DNA of 64,000 nt from Clostridia bacterium (GCA_017545535.1 JAFWMS010000024.1:1-64000), one strand, 5' to 3'; shown: positions 33,098-42,598, counted from the first letter of the stretch. Notes: generated by a model not told the origin, from the letters alone. Numbers and translations: made by a program.

Positions 33098-34653
33098 TGG
33101 CATCCAAGCTGAATCTGGATCAAAACAAGGTCGATCGGGCCAGGGCCGCCGCCCGTACGGTGGCCTTGGATACCCAGGCCTTTATCGATCGGCACACCAC
33201 GGTCACCGTGGAGCGGGCGGTCTGCCGCCTGCTTCTCATCGACGGAGTGAACGAAGTGGGCGTGCCCCTGCCCAATGTGGTGGTGGACCACCTCCTCGAG
33301 AAGGGGCTGCTCCCCTACGGGGCGGCCTACGCCCTGGGCAACGCCATGGCGGAGACAGGCATGACCCCTCAACAGATCGCCGAAGCGGTGGATAGGGGAG
33401 AGCTGGATCTGTCTAAGATCGCGCCCCACACCGAGGCGGAGATCCGCACCGCCATCGACCCCACCGCCAAGGCCACTGCGGAGCGCATTCGCCGGAACGT
33501 GGCTCAGCGCGACGCCTATTTAGCCGAGTACGGCGACAAGGAGGGGCCATACCTCTACGTCATCGTGGCCACGGGCAACATCTATGAGGACATCGTCCAG
33601 GCCAAGGCGGCCGCCCGGCAGGGAGCGGACGTGATCGCGGTCATCCGCACCACGGGCCAGAGCCTCCTCGATTACGTGCCCTACGGGGCCACCACCGAGG
33701 GCTTCGGCGGCACCTACGCCACCCAAGAGAACTTCCGCCTCATGCGGGCGGCCCTGGACGAGGTGGGGGCGGAGGAGCACCGGTACATTCGCCTGTGCAA
33801 CTACTGCTCAGGCCTGTGCATGCCGGAGATAGCCGCCATGGGCGCTCTCGAGCGGCTGGACGTGATGCTGAACGACGCCCTCTACGGCATCCTCTTTAGG
33901 GACATCAACATGCAGCGGACCCTCATCGACCAAAGCTTCTCCCGCCGGATCAACGCCTTCGCCGGCGTCATCATCAATACCGGCGAGGACAACTACCTGA
34001 CCACGGCGGACGCGGTGGAGGAGGCCCATACGGTCCTGGCGAGCCAGTTCCTCAACGAGCAGTTCGCCCTCTGTGCCGGCCTTCCCGAGGAGCAGCAGGG
34101 CTTGGGCCACGCCTTTGAGATCGACCCGGCCCGGGAGAACGGCTTCCTCTACGAGCTCGCTCAGGCCCAGATGGCCCGGGAGATTTTCCCCAAGGCGCCC
34201 CTCAAATACATGCCTCCCACCAAGTTCATGACGGGTAACATCTTCCGGGGCCACGTGCAGGACGCCCTCTTCAACATGGTCACCATCCTGACGGGCCAGA
34301 AGATCCACCTGCTGGGCATGATGACCGAAGCCATCCATACCCCCTTCATGTCGGATCGGGCCCTGTCCATCGAGAACGCCCGGTATGTGTTCAACACCAT
34401 GAAGGACCTGGGGGAGGAGATGAGCTTCAAGCCCGACGGCATCATGGCCCACCGGGCGGACGAGGTGCTGACAAAGGCGGCGGATCTGCTGGACAAGATC
34501 CTGCGGGACGGTCTCTTTGCCACCCTGGAGCGGGGGACCTTCGCCGACATCAAGCGCATGCGGGACGGAGGCAAGGGCCTTTCCGGCGTGGTGCTTCGGG
34601 CGGAGGGGTACTACAATCCCTTCCTGACCCTTCTTTCAGGAGGTGAAAAATGA
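33097..34653 (+). CDS. kamD: Lysine 5,6-aminomutase alpha subunit
   Basis: The 518-residue protein has the expected KamD length and blocks such as LYVIVATGNIYEDIVQAK, DYVPYGATTEGFGGTYATQENFR and YMPPTKFMTGNIFRGHVQ. It forms the TIM-barrel subunit of the adenosylcobalamin- and PLP-dependent enzyme that turns beta-lysine into 3,5-diaminohexanoate. ATG 33097 is chosen (TAATG overlap with kamA), although the frame is open further upstream. Confidence 0.96.
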   Translation: MASKLNLDQNKVDRARAAARTVALDTQAFIDRHTTVTVERAVCRLLLIDGVNEVGVPLPNVVVDHLLEKGLLPYGAAYALGNAMAETGMTPQQIAEAVDRGELDLSKIAPHTEAEIRTAIDPTAKATAERIRRNVAQRDAYLAEYGDKEGPYLYVIVATGNIYEDIVQAKAAARQGADVIAVIRTTGQSLLDYVPYGATTEGFGGTYATQENFRLMRAALDEVGAEEHRYIRLCNYCSGLCMPEIAAMGALERLDVMLNDALYGILFRDINMQRTLIDQSFSRRINAFAGVIINTGEDNYLTTADAVEEAHTVLASQFLNEQFALCAGLPEEQQGLGHAFEIDPARENGFLYELAQAQMAREIFPKAPLKYMPPTKFMTGNIFRGHVQDALFNMVTILTGQKIHLLGMMTEAIHTPFMSDRALSIENARYVFNTMKDLGEEMSFKPDGIMAHRADEVLTKAADLLDKILRDGLFATLERGTFADIKRMRDGGKGLSGVVLRAEGYYNPFLTLLSGGEK

Positions 34654-35441
34654 GCGGCGGACTCTATGATATGAGCGTCAAGAGCTTTGACCGGACGCTG
34701 GATCTGACCCGGATCAAAGCCTATGGCGACACCATGAACGACGGCAAGGTGCAGCTGAGCTTCACTCTGCCCGTGAAGGACGACGAGAAGGGCATGGAGG
34801 CCGCCCGGCAGCTGGCCAGGAAGATGGGTCTTGAGGAGCCCAACGTGGCCGGGGCCGTGAAGCTGGACGAAAGCTTCACCTTCTACGTGGTCTACGGCTC
34901 CTGCATCCATACGGTGGATTACGAGCACATCGAGGTCAAGACCGTGGAGAGCAGTGTCATGTCCATGGAGGAGGTCAACGCCTACATCCGCAGCCATTTC
35001 GGCCGGAAGCTGGTCTTTGTGGGCGCGTCCACGGGCACGGACGCCCATACCGTGGGCATCGACGCCATCATGAACCGGAAGGGCTTCGCCGGCCACTACG
35101 GCCTGGAACGGTACGAGATGATCGAGGCCTATAACCTGGGCGCCCAGGTGGAGAACGAGGACTTTTTGAAGAAGGCCGTGGAGCTGAACGCGGACGTGCT
35201 CCTGGTCTCCCAGACCGTGACCCAGAAGGACGTGCACATCCAGAACATGACCGAGCTCATCGAGCTCATGGAGGCGGAGGGGCTCCGCTCCCGGTTCGTG
35301 GTCATCTGCGGCGGCGCCCGGATCACCCATGAGCTGGCCAAGGAGCTGGGCTTCGACGCCGGCTTTGGCCCCCGCAAGTTCGCCGAGGACGTGGCCTCCT
35401 TCGCCGTGGAGGAGATGACCCGCCGGGGTCTGGACCGATAA
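34650..35441 (+). CDS. kamE: Lysine 5,6-aminomutase beta subunit (cobalamin-binding)
   Basis: The 263-residue subunit has the B12-binding signature DAHTVG (Asp131, His133, Gly136) and Lys144 in MNRKGFAGHYGLE, which is the known PLP-binding Lys144 of the beta subunit. The C-terminal Rossmann-like domain carries VSQTVTQKDVHIQNM. Its ATG overlaps the kamD stop (ATGA), as expected for a stoichiometric partner. Confidence 0.97.
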   Translation: MSGGLYDMSVKSFDRTLDLTRIKAYGDTMNDGKVQLSFTLPVKDDEKGMEAARQLARKMGLEEPNVAGAVKLDESFTFYVVYGSCIHTVDYEHIEVKTVESSVMSMEEVNAYIRSHFGRKLVFVGASTGTDAHTVGIDAIMNRKGFAGHYGLERYEMIEAYNLGAQVENEDFLKKAVELNADVLLVSQTVTQKDVHIQNMTELIELMEAEGLRSRFVVICGGARITHELAKELGFDAGFGPRKFAEDVASFAVEEMTRRGLDR

Positions 35442-35454
35442 GGAGAGGCAGGAC

Positions 35455-35871
35455 ATGGGAATCCTCATCATCGACGGTCAGGGCGGCAATTTGGGCCGGC
35501 AGCTGACCCGGCGGCTGAAGGAGGCGCTGCCCCAGGCGGATATCACCGCCGTGGGCACCAACTCCACCGCCACGGAAAACATGCTCAAAGGGGGCGCCGA
35601 TCGGGCGGCCACCGGCGAGAACGCCGTGATGGTCAACGCCCGGCGGGCGAAGATCATCGCCGGTCCCCTGGGCATCGTCATCGCCGACGCGCTGCTGGGG
35701 GAGGTGACCCCCGCCATGGCCATGGCCGTGGGACAGAGCGACGCCGTCCGGGTCCTCATCCCCATGAACCGCTGCGATACTTTGGTGGCCGGGGTGGCGG
35801 AAAAACCCATGGGCGAGCTCATCGAGGACGCCGTGGGCAAGATCGTCGCCCTGCTGCAAAAAGCGGATTGA
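35455..35871 (+). CDS. DUF3842 family protein
   Basis: The 138-residue protein starts with a glycine-rich loop, IIDGQGGNLGRQL, that suggests a Rossmann-type nucleotide site, and continues with GTNSTATENMLKGGADRAATGENA, characteristic of DUF3842. It follows kamE by 13 bases with GGAGAGG upstream. The family is uncharacterised; position at the end of the kam operon suggests a link to amino-acid fermentation, but DUF3842 genes also occur elsewhere in Clostridia. Confidence 0.85.
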   Translation: MGILIIDGQGGNLGRQLTRRLKEALPQADITAVGTNSTATENMLKGGADRAATGENAVMVNARRAKIIAGPLGIVIADALLGEVTPAMAMAVGQSDAVRVLIPMNRCDTLVAGVAEKPMGELIEDAVGKIVALLQKAD

Positions 35872-35897
35872 CAGGGGCGCGGCGCTTCTGATATACT
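35868..35897 (+). promoter_or_regulatory. Promoter of the ECF S-component gene
   Basis: TTGACA (35868-35873), an 18-base spacer and an extended -10 TGaTATACT (35889-35897). The -35 overlaps the stop of the DUF3842 gene. The leader to ATG 36028 is about 125 bases. Confidence 0.82.
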
Positions 35898-35903
35898 CCC
35901 GTT

Positions 35904-36004
35904 GTCGGCAGGAAGCCGGCATGGGGCCGCACGCCCGTCTAAATCATTTTGAACGGATGCTTTGAAGGCATCGCCTTTCGTGAACGAAGGGCGGTGCTTT
36001 CTTT
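35904..36004 (+). promoter_or_regulatory. Structured leader with attenuator-like terminator, unknown class
   Basis: The leader starts with a 6-bp hairpin GTCGGC/GCCGGC (35904-35919), then GGGC/GCCC (35924-35936), an unpaired GTCTAAATCATTTTG, and a 13-bp terminator stem (35968-35980 with 35985-35997) followed by TTTCTTT. A terminator inside the leader implies regulated read-through, probably by the imported substrate of the ECF transporter. No known riboswitch class was recognised. Confidence 0.6.
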
Positions 36005-36027
36005 GCGTCAACAGGAAAGGAACGGAT

Positions 36028-36561
36028 ATGAAAAACAAGAACGTGTTGAAGCTGACCTATTCCGGCGTCTGTCTGGCCTTGTGCCTGGTGCTTCCTTTTT
36101 TGACCGGTCAGATCCCCCAGATCGGCAGCAAGCTGCTGCCCATGCACATCCCTGTGCTCCTGTGCGGCTTTCTGTGCGGGCCGGTGTGGGGCCTGGTCGT
36201 GGGCGCCCTGGCCCCCATCCTGCGCTCCCTCCTCTTCGGGATGCCGCCCCTGTTCCCCACAGCCACGGCCATGGCCTTCGAGCTGGCGGCCTACGGGCTG
36301 CTGGCGGGCCTGTTCTATAAGCTCCTGCCCAAAAAGACCCCCTATCTCTATGTGTCGCTGATCCTGGCCATGCTGGGCGGGCGGCTCGTCTGGGGCCTGG
36401 CCATGACCGTCCTCATGAGCGTCGCCGGCAAGGGCTTCACCCTGGCCGCCTTCTGGGCCGGGGCCTTCGCCAACGCCTGGCCGGGCATCGTCCTGCAGCT
36501 TGTCCTCATCCCGCCGGTGGTGGCGGCCCTCAAGAAAGCCAAGCTTATGTTGAACGAATGA
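36028..36561 (+). CDS. ECF transporter S component
   Basis: The 177-residue protein has five to six membrane segments and resembles PF12822-type S components: an N-terminal YSGVCLALCLVLPFLTG helix, then LPMHIPVLLCGFLCGPVWGL and LGGRLVWGLAM. Such proteins bind a vitamin or similar micronutrient and use a shared ATPase/EcfT module encoded elsewhere. The ligand is unknown. ATG 36028 has AGGAAAGGAAC upstream. The attenuator-like leader suggests control by the substrate. Confidence 0.83.
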   Translation: MKNKNVLKLTYSGVCLALCLVLPFLTGQIPQIGSKLLPMHIPVLLCGFLCGPVWGLVVGALAPILRSLLFGMPPLFPTATAMAFELAAYGLLAGLFYKLLPKKTPYLYVSLILAMLGGRLVWGLAMTVLMSVAGKGFTLAAFWAGAFANAWPGIVLQLVLIPPVVAALKKAKLMLNE

Positions 36562-36615
36562 GCTGACAGGGCCTTTGCTTTTCCCCATCCTATGGATTTT
36601 CCGCCGGATATATGC

Positions 36616-36621
36616 TATAAT
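36616..36621 (+). promoter_or_regulatory. Extended -10 of the zinc-ribbon gene
   Basis: TGcTATAAT, a consensus extended -10, 29 bases before ATG 36650. The -35 region (TGGATT) is weak. Confidence 0.55.
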
Positions 36622-36649
36622 ATAAAAAAAGGAAACGGGGGAAAAGGAA

Positions 36650-37372
36650 ATGGGCCTGTTCGACAAAAAGTATTGCAGCGTTTGCGGGGAAAAGATAGGC
36701 TTTTTGGGAAACCGAAAGCTGGAGGACGGGAATCTGTGCAAGGATTGCGCCCGGAAGCTGTCCCCCTTCTTCAGTGAGCGGCGGCATTCCACCGTGGCGG
36801 AGATAGAGGAGCAGTTGGCCTATCGGGAGGCGAACAAGGAGCGGGTAGCCGCCTTCCATCCCACCCGGACCATCAACTGCCGGGAATACCTGATCCTGGA
36901 CGAGGACAAGCGGCAGATGATCGTGACGGATCATCGGAATTGGAAGGACGAGAATCCGGACGTCATCGACTTTGCCGACGTGACCGGCTGCGATCTTGAC
37001 GTGGTCGAGAGTCGGCGGGAGCTGTATTATCGCAACAGCGAGGGCAAGAACGTGAGCTACGAGCCCAAACGGTATGAGTACAGCTACGCTTTCAACATGA
37101 CCGTCGCCGTCAACAACCCCTACTTCACGGAGATCCCCCTTCGGATCAACCAGAACGAAGTGAAGAATCGTATGGGCGCGGACTACCATCGGGCGGAGCT
37201 GGCGGCGGCGGAGATCAGGGATATCCTTCTGGGCATCCGGGCTGACAACCGCAAGGCTGTGGAGGAGGCGGCTGCCCCCAAGAAGGCGGTGGTCTGCCCC
37301 TACTGCGGCGCCACCACCACCCCGGATGAGAAGGGTTGCTGCGAGTATTGCGGCGCCCCCGTCGGCCAATAA
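36650..37372 (+). CDS. DUF4428-type zinc-ribbon protein
   Basis: The 240-residue protein has an N-terminal zinc finger (CSVCGEK...CKDCARKL, DUF4428 type) and a C-terminal zinc ribbon (CPYCGAT...CEYCGAP). The middle (about 70-190) is a beta-rich domain without recognised motifs. No signal peptide or membrane segment. Role unknown; the two zinc sites suggest a protein- or nucleic-acid-binding adaptor. GGGGGAAAAGGAA precedes ATG 36650. It ends with a strong terminator. Confidence 0.75.
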   Translation: MGLFDKKYCSVCGEKIGFLGNRKLEDGNLCKDCARKLSPFFSERRHSTVAEIEEQLAYREANKERVAAFHPTRTINCREYLILDEDKRQMIVTDHRNWKDENPDVIDFADVTGCDLDVVESRRELYYRNSEGKNVSYEPKRYEYSYAFNMTVAVNNPYFTEIPLRINQNEVKNRMGADYHRAELAAAEIRDILLGIRADNRKAVEEAAAPKKAVVCPYCGATTTPDEKGCCEYCGAPVGQ

Positions 37373-37384
37373 GATCACATCTTC

Positions 37385-37419
37385 AGACAAAATGGCGCTT
37401 CACAGCGCCTTTTTTGTCT
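37385..37419 (+). terminator. Terminator after the zinc-ribbon gene
   Basis: A long stem AGACAAAA-GGCGC / GCGCC-TTTTTTGTCT with a TTCACA loop; the 3' arm contains the T-run. Confidence 0.85.
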
Positions 37420-37450
37420 ATGGGGAGCTTCCTCCGTAAACAGCATAAAA

Positions 37451-37476
37451 AAGGGCCGAGCAGTTGCTCGGCCCTT
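37451..37476 (-). terminator. Terminator of the opp operon
   Basis: An 11-bp perfect stem AAGGGCCGAGC/GCTCGGCCCTT with AGTT loop; on the minus strand it is followed by TTTTTTATG. It lies just after the oppA stop. Confidence 0.88.
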
Positions 37477-37492
37477 TCGGGATCAAGATCGC

Positions 37493-39160
37493 TTATTGGG
37501 CGGGCTTGGCGTACTGGAAGAAGAAGTACCCCATGGTGGTGTAGCCCAGGTTGGTCAACCCCTTGCTGCAGTACATGTTGGTGTAGTAGTAGACGGGGCA
37601 GACGGGGAAGCCGCCCTCGCCGAAGAGGGCCTCCTCAGCCTCGTATAGGAGCTTATCGCGATCGGCGCCGGCCAGCATAGCTTTGGCGTTGGTGATCTTC
37701 TCGTCATAAGCAGGGTTCTCATAGAGACCGTAGTTGTAGCTGTTGCCGGTGACGAGGAGCTCCAGGTAGGTGATGGGATCGTTGTAGTCAGCGATCCAGC
37801 CCAGACGGGCCACGCCGAACTTATGCTCGCCGAGGCCGTTGGTGTAGGTCGCCCACTCCTGGTTGGCCAGGTTGATCTTCATGCCAAGGACGGTCTCCCA
37901 GTCGTGGCCGCAGGCCTCAGCGATGGCCTTGTGGGTCTCAGAGGTGTTGAAGTTGTACTCCACGGTGGTGTTGGGATCCCAGGCGCCCTCGTCCACAGCG
38001 GCCTGATACAGCTGCTGAGCGAGCTCGCAACGGCCGGCGTAGGTGGACAGATCCGCATCGGGATACATCTGCTGCAGGGTGTTGTACAGAGCGCCAAGCT
38101 CGGACACGCCGAAGGCGAAGTCAGCACCGGTGGAATCCAGGATGCCGGAGGCAACGAAGCCGGTGGCGGGCGACTGGCCCCCCTGGGTCACGTTCTCGAC
38201 GACGTTCTCACGGTCTACAGAGATAGCCATGGCCGCACGAACACGCCAATCCGTGATCTTGGAGCAGTTCAAGTACAGGTAGTAGGTGCCCACATAGGGA
38301 TTGATGAAGCAGTCGCCGGAGTCCACCAGGCTCTGGATCATGTCGGTGGGGAAGCTCTCGATGAACTGATACTCACCGGACTGATAGGCGGAGAGAATGG
38401 CGGTCTCGCTGTCGCTCAGCCACCAAATGATGGCATCGGGGCCCAGGTTGGCCACGTCATAGTACTTGTCGTTCTTCTCCATCTTGATGTAGCTGTCGTG
38501 GACCCACTCGGTGATCTTGTAGGGGCCGTTGACGACCAGGTTGGCGGGCTCGGTCCAGCCGTCCTTCACCACGTCCTCGCGGAGGGGCACCAGGGACGCG
38601 AAGGCGCACATCTCCAGGAAGTAGGCGCAGGGGGCCTCCAGGGTGATCTCCAGGGTCTTGTCATCCAGAGCCTTAATGCCCAGTTCGCTCTTGTCCTTCT
38701 CGCCGGCCTGAATGGCGGCGGCGTTCAGGACGATGTTGTCCAGGAAGTAGCCGTAGTCAGAGGCGGTGGCGGGGTCCACCAGGCGCTGCCAGGAGAACAC
38801 CCAATCCTTCGCGGTGACAGGCTGGCCGTCAGACCAGAAGATGTCGTCACGGAGCGTGAAGGTGTAGACGGTCTTGTCGTCGCTGATGGTGTAGTCCTTG
38901 GCCTGGCCCTTGACGACCTCAGTGAGCTTCATGTTGGGATCATTGGCGGGGTTCTGATCGACCATCTGATACTTCATCAGATTCTCAAACTGATGCTGGG
39001 TGTAGGTGGAACCGTCCACAGAGCTGATCAGAGAGGGATCGATGGTCTCAGGCTCGGATGCGATGCAGGCGTTGATCACGAAGGGCTCATCCGCAGCGGC
39101 GATGGCCACGGAGGAGAACGCCAAGCACAGCACGAGAAGCAGAGCTACGAGTTTCTTCAT
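37493..39160 (-). CDS. oppA: Oligopeptide ABC transporter substrate-binding protein
   Basis: The 555-residue protein has a signal peptide ending about AIAAADEP and the SBP_bac_5 fold: ASEPETIDPSLISSVDG near the N-terminus, FTLRDDIFWSDGQPVTAKDWVFSWQRLVDP, and a C-terminal LGWIADYNDPITYLELL segment, all typical of OppA/MppA. It should capture oligopeptides outside the membrane. No lipobox Cys is visible at the cleavage site, which is odd for a Gram-positive binding protein. It is the last gene of the operon. Confidence 0.93.
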   Translation of the reverse strand: MKKLVALLLVLCLAFSSVAIAAADEPFVINACIASEPETIDPSLISSVDGSTYTQHQFENLMKYQMVDQNPANDPNMKLTEVVKGQAKDYTISDDKTVYTFTLRDDIFWSDGQPVTAKDWVFSWQRLVDPATASDYGYFLDNIVLNAAAIQAGEKDKSELGIKALDDKTLEITLEAPCAYFLEMCAFASLVPLREDVVKDGWTEPANLVVNGPYKITEWVHDSYIKMEKNDKYYDVANLGPDAIIWWLSDSETAILSAYQSGEYQFIESFPTDMIQSLVDSGDCFINPYVGTYYLYLNCSKITDWRVRAAMAISVDRENVVENVTQGGQSPATGFVASGILDSTGADFAFGVSELGALYNTLQQMYPDADLSTYAGRCELAQQLYQAAVDEGAWDPNTTVEYNFNTSETHKAIAEACGHDWETVLGMKINLANQEWATYTNGLGEHKFGVARLGWIADYNDPITYLELLVTGNSYNYGLYENPAYDEKITNAKAMLAGADRDKLLYEAEEALFGEGGFPVCPVYYYTNMYCSKGLTNLGYTTMGYFFFQYAKPAQ

Positions 39161-39206
39161 TGTTCTTTCCTCCTTTTGGTTTTTCAGTCTTTCGACCGAT
39201 TATATG

Positions 39207-40211
39207 CTAACCATTCTGTTCCAGCAGATGGCAAGCGCCGAAGTGTCCGGGCCCATATTCTTTCAATACGGGCATCTCCTGGCGGCAGCGGTCCGTGGCG
39301 TAGGGACACCGGGTATGGAACCGACAGCCGGAAGGCGGGTTGATGGGGCTGGGGATATCCCCCTCCAGCAGTATCCGCTGACGGGCCCTGCTTTTGATGG
39401 GATCGGGCAGGGGCACGGCGGACAAAAGCGTCTTGGTGTAGGGATGGATGGGGTGGTTGCAGAGTTCGTGGCTCTCAGCGAGCTCCACCAAACACCCGAG
39501 ATACATGACGCCGATCCGATTCGAAATGTGCCGGACCACGGACACATCATGGGCAATGAACAGGTACGTGAGCCCCTTGTTTGCCTGCAGGTCCTCCAGC
39601 ATGTTCACCACCTGGGACTGGATGGACACATCGAGAGCCGAGATAGGCTCGTCGCAGACGATGAACTCCGGGTCCACGGCCAACGCCCGGGCGATGCCCA
39701 CCCGCTGCTGCTGACCGCCGGAAAACTCGTGGGGGAAGCGGTTGGCGTGCTCGGTGTTGAGACCCACCTCCTCAAGGAGGTGACGGATCCGGTCAGTGCG
39801 CTCCTTCTTGGAGGGGGTGAGTCCGTGGATATCCAGCGCTTCGCCGATGATCTCACCCACGGTCATGCGGGGGTCCAGGGAGCCCGAGGGGTCCTGGAAG
39901 ATGATCTGCATCTTGCGTCGGTAGGGGAGCATCTTGACAGAGATATTCTTTTCGCTGTCGTAGATGGGGGTACCGTCGTAGACGATGCGGCCCGAAGTGG
40001 GCTCGTAGAGGCGGATGATGGTCCGGCCCAGGGTGGTCTTGCCGCAGCCGGATTCGCCCACCAGGCCCAAGGTCTCGCCCTTATAGATGGAGAGGGAAAC
40101 GGATTCCACCGCCTGAACGTACTTCTTCTCCAACAGCTTGTTGCCCTTGACCGGGAAGTACTTACGGAGCTTTTCCACCTCCAGCAGTTTTTTACGGGTT
40201 TGTTCGCTCAT
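39207..40211 (-). CDS. oppF: Oligopeptide ABC transporter ATP-binding protein OppF
   Basis: The 334-residue ATPase has Walker [11 protein letters not shown], the signature [15 protein letters not shown], Walker [13 protein letters not shown], and the C-terminal oligo_HPY extension with [14 protein letters not shown], which carries Cys residues typical of OppD/F. It energises peptide uptake with OppD. Its ATG overlaps the oppD stop (ATGA). Confidence 0.96.
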   Translation of the reverse strand: MSEQTRKKLLEVEKLRKYFPVKGNKLLEKKYVQAVESVSLSIYKGETLGLVGESGCGKTTLGRTIIRLYEPTSGRIVYDGTPIYDSEKNISVKMLPYRRKMQIIFQDPSGSLDPRMTVGEIIGEALDIHGLTPSKKERTDRIRHLLEEVGLNTEHANRFPHEFSGGQQQRVGIARALAVDPEFIVCDEPISALDVSIQSQVVNMLEDLQANKGLTYLFIAHDVSVVRHISNRIGVMYLGCLVELAESHELCNHPIHPYTKTLLSAVPLPDPIKSRARQRILLEGDIPSPINPPSGCRFHTRCPYATDRCRQEMPVLKEYGPGHFGACHLLEQNG

Positions 40212-41215
40212 TTTTCCCCCTCCTTCTCCAAGGCGTCCTTAAAGTGGAGCCAGCAGGCGGAGATGTGGCCCTCGCCCACCTGAGCGAGGGGCGGCTTCTG
40301 CCGCAAGCAGATCTTCATGCACTCCGTGCACCGGGGGCCGAAGTTGCAGCCCTGTGGCGGGTTCAAAAGATCGATGGGCGTGCCCTCGATGGGGATGAGC
40401 CGCTCGTCGTCCTCCTCGTCCAGCCGGGGGATGGATTGAAGGAGCCGCCGGGTGTAGGGATGCTGGGGATCGTAGAAGATATCGTTCACCTTCCCCTGCT
40501 CCACGATCCGGCCAGCGTACATGACCGAGATCCGGTCACAGATATCCGCCACCACGCCCAGGTTATGGGTGATGAAGATGATGGAAGTATTCTCCTTGCG
40601 CTGCAGATCCTTCATAAGCTCCAAAATCTGAGCCTGGATGGTTACGTCCAGGGCCGTGGTGGGCTCGTCGGCGATAAGGAGCTTGGGGGAGCAGATCAGC
40701 GCCATGGCGATCATGGCCCGCTGCCGCATGCCGCCGGAGAACTCGTGGGGGTACTGGTTCATGCGCTTCTCAGCGTTGTTGATGCCCACCAGCTCCAGCA
40801 TCTCGATGGCCTTTTTGCGGGCCTCCTCCTTGGAGATGGTCTTGTCGTGGCAGGTCAAAGCCTCCGTGAGCTGGTTGCCGATGGTGTACACCGGGTTTAG
40901 ACAGGTCATGGGGTTCTGGAAGATCATGCTGACCTTGTTGCCTCTGAACTGACGCATCTGCTCAGGGGTATATTCCAACAGATTCTCCCCTTCGAACTCG
41001 ATGGAGCCGCCGATGACCCGGCCAGGGTTCTGCAGAAGGCCGATGATGGAGTAGGCCTCCACGCTCTTGCCGGAGCCGGACTCGCCCACGATGCCCATAA
41101 CCTCGTTATAGCCCAGGGCGTAGGAAATGCCGTCCACCGCCTTGACCTCGCCGGCGGGGGTGAAGAAGGACACCTTCAGGTCCTTCACCTTGAGAAGCAG
41201 CTTGTTTTCTTCCAT
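40208..41215 (-). CDS. oppD: Oligopeptide ABC transporter ATP-binding protein OppD
   Basis: The 335-residue ATPase has Walker [15 protein letters not shown], signature [15 protein letters not shown], Walker [13 protein letters not shown], and the oligo_HPY C-terminus with [14 protein letters not shown]. It pairs with OppF below OppB/OppC. The gene lies 12 bases after oppC on the minus strand with GGAGG upstream. Confidence 0.96.
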   Translation of the reverse strand: MEENKLLLKVKDLKVSFFTPAGEVKAVDGISYALGYNEVMGIVGESGSGKSVEAYSIIGLLQNPGRVIGGSIEFEGENLLEYTPEQMRQFRGNKVSMIFQNPMTCLNPVYTIGNQLTEALTCHDKTISKEEARKKAIEMLELVGINNAEKRMNQYPHEFSGGMRQRAMIAMALICSPKLLIADEPTTALDVTIQAQILELMKDLQRKENTSIIFITHNLGVVADICDRISVMYAGRIVEQGKVNDIFYDPQHPYTRRLLQSIPRLDEEDDERLIPIEGTPIDLLNPPQGCNFGPRCTECMKICLRQKPPLAQVGEGHISACWLHFKDALEKEGEK

Positions 41216-41227
41216 ACGGCTCCTCCT

Positions 41228-42598
41228 TTACTTTTTCAACCGGGGGTCCAGTGCGTCCCTGAGGCCGTCGCCCACCAGGTTCAGCGTCAGCACGATGATG
41301 GTGAGCACGATGGCCGGGAACACCAGCCGGTAGGGGTACAGGGAAATGGTCTCCAGAGCGTCGGAGCACAGGGAACCCAAACTGGCCATGGGGGCCGACA
41401 CGCCCAGGCCAAGGAAGGACAGGAAGGATTCCAGGAAGATGGCCGACGGGATCTGCAAACAGGTGGTGATCACCAGCGGCCCGATGCAGTTGGGCAGCAG
41501 ATGCTTGCGGATGATCCGGGCGTTGGAGGCGCCCAGTGCAGTGGCTGCCGTCACATATTCCTGCTTCTTGAGCTGCAGCACCTGGCCGCGGATGATCCGG
41601 GCCATGGTGACCCAATAGAGCACGGCGAAGGTGATAAAGATGCTGACGATGCCCGCGCCCAGATCCGACATGGCCTTCACGAAGGCGGAAGTGGCTGAGT
41701 GGGCCTGGAACCAGGCCTGCAAGGGCTCCTTCAGCACCACCTGCAGCAGCAGCACGATCAGCACCTCGGGCACGGAGTAAATGAGCTCCACGATACGCAT
41801 CATGATGAAGTCCACGACCCCGCCGCAAAGACCCGAGATAGCCCCGTAGATGGAGCCGATGATGAGCACGATCAACGCGGCCATGATGCCGATGATGATG
41901 GACACCCGGGCGCCGTACATGGTGCGCGCCATGATATCACGGCCCTGGGAGTCGGTGCCGAAGACGTGGGGGAAGACCCACTTGATCAGCTTCAGCTCCT
42001 TGGCGCCCTCCTCCGGCGTATCCGTGAACTCGATGGCCGTATACTTGGTGTAGGCTCCGTCCTTGATGTCCTTTTCGCTCACCAGCTGCAAGGGTTCCGG
42101 ATCGTTCTGCTTCAACAGCAGGATGCACTTTTCGGCTCCCTTCTTCATGGTGAAAGCATAGGTCTTGCCGCCGTATTGGATGTAATAGCTGCCCTTGCTG
42201 ATGGCCGTCAAGCTGCCGGGCCGCAGGGCGGTGGCGTAGAACGCATCCGCGCTGTCCTGGACGGAGCGGACGATATTCTCGCTCTTGGAGTATTCGAAGG
42301 GCCCCAGCTTTTGAGCGGTCCTGTACTGATCCGCGTAGGTGTAGGGGATGAACTTGGGACCGATGAAGGCGAAGAACAGGCAGAGCAGGAACACGAACAG
42401 GGCGACCATGGACACGGTGTTGGCCCGGAACCGGCGCCAGGCGTCCTGCCAGAAGGAGATGGACTTGTGCATCTCCACCATGGATTCCTTCTCTTGGCTG
42501 GAGGCAGAGGAGAAGTCGTCATCCCGGATGTCGAAGGTCTCCATGATCTTCTCCGGGTCCACCTGGAAGGGACTGATCTTGGCGAACGTATGCTTCAT
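41228..42598 (-). CDS. oppC: Oligopeptide ABC transporter permease OppC with extracellular insertion
   Basis: The 456-residue permease has an OppC_N region with its first membrane helix (about 60-80), then an unusual soluble stretch of about 100 residues before the conserved FGTDSQGRDIMARTMYGARVS block. The BPD_transp_1 domain follows, with the EAA motif around AATALGASNARIIRKHLLPN. Typical OppC is about 300 residues; the extra length is the N-terminal extension and the insertion between helix 1 and the core. The insertion would face outside, near the binding protein. Confidence 0.93.
   Translation of the reverse strand: MKHTFAKISPFQVDPEKIMETFDIRDDDFSSASSQEKESMVEMHKSISFWQDAWRRFRANTVSMVALFVFLLCLFFAFIGPKFIPYTYADQYRTAQKLGPFEYSKSENIVRSVQDSADAFYATALRPGSLTAISKGSYYIQYGGKTYAFTMKKGAEKCILLLKQNDPEPLQLVSEKDIKDGAYTKYTAIEFTDTPEEGAKELKLIKWVFPHVFGTDSQGRDIMARTMYGARVSIIIGIMAALIVLIIGSIYGAISGLCGGVVDFIMMRIVELIYSVPEVLIVLLLQVVLKEPLQAWFQAHSATSAFVKAMSDLGAGIVSIFITFAVLYWVTMARIIRGQVLQLKKQEYVTAATALGASNARIIRKHLLPNCIGPLVITTCLQIPSAIFLESFLSFLGLGVSAPMASLGSLCSDALETISLYPYRLVFPAIVLTIIVLTLNLVGDGLRDALDPRLKK

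Noticed and set aside
35899..35956. CCGTT/AACGG pairing as a closing P1 helix of the ECF leader
   Set aside because: The promoter places the transcript start at about 35904, so the 5' strand would not be in the RNA.
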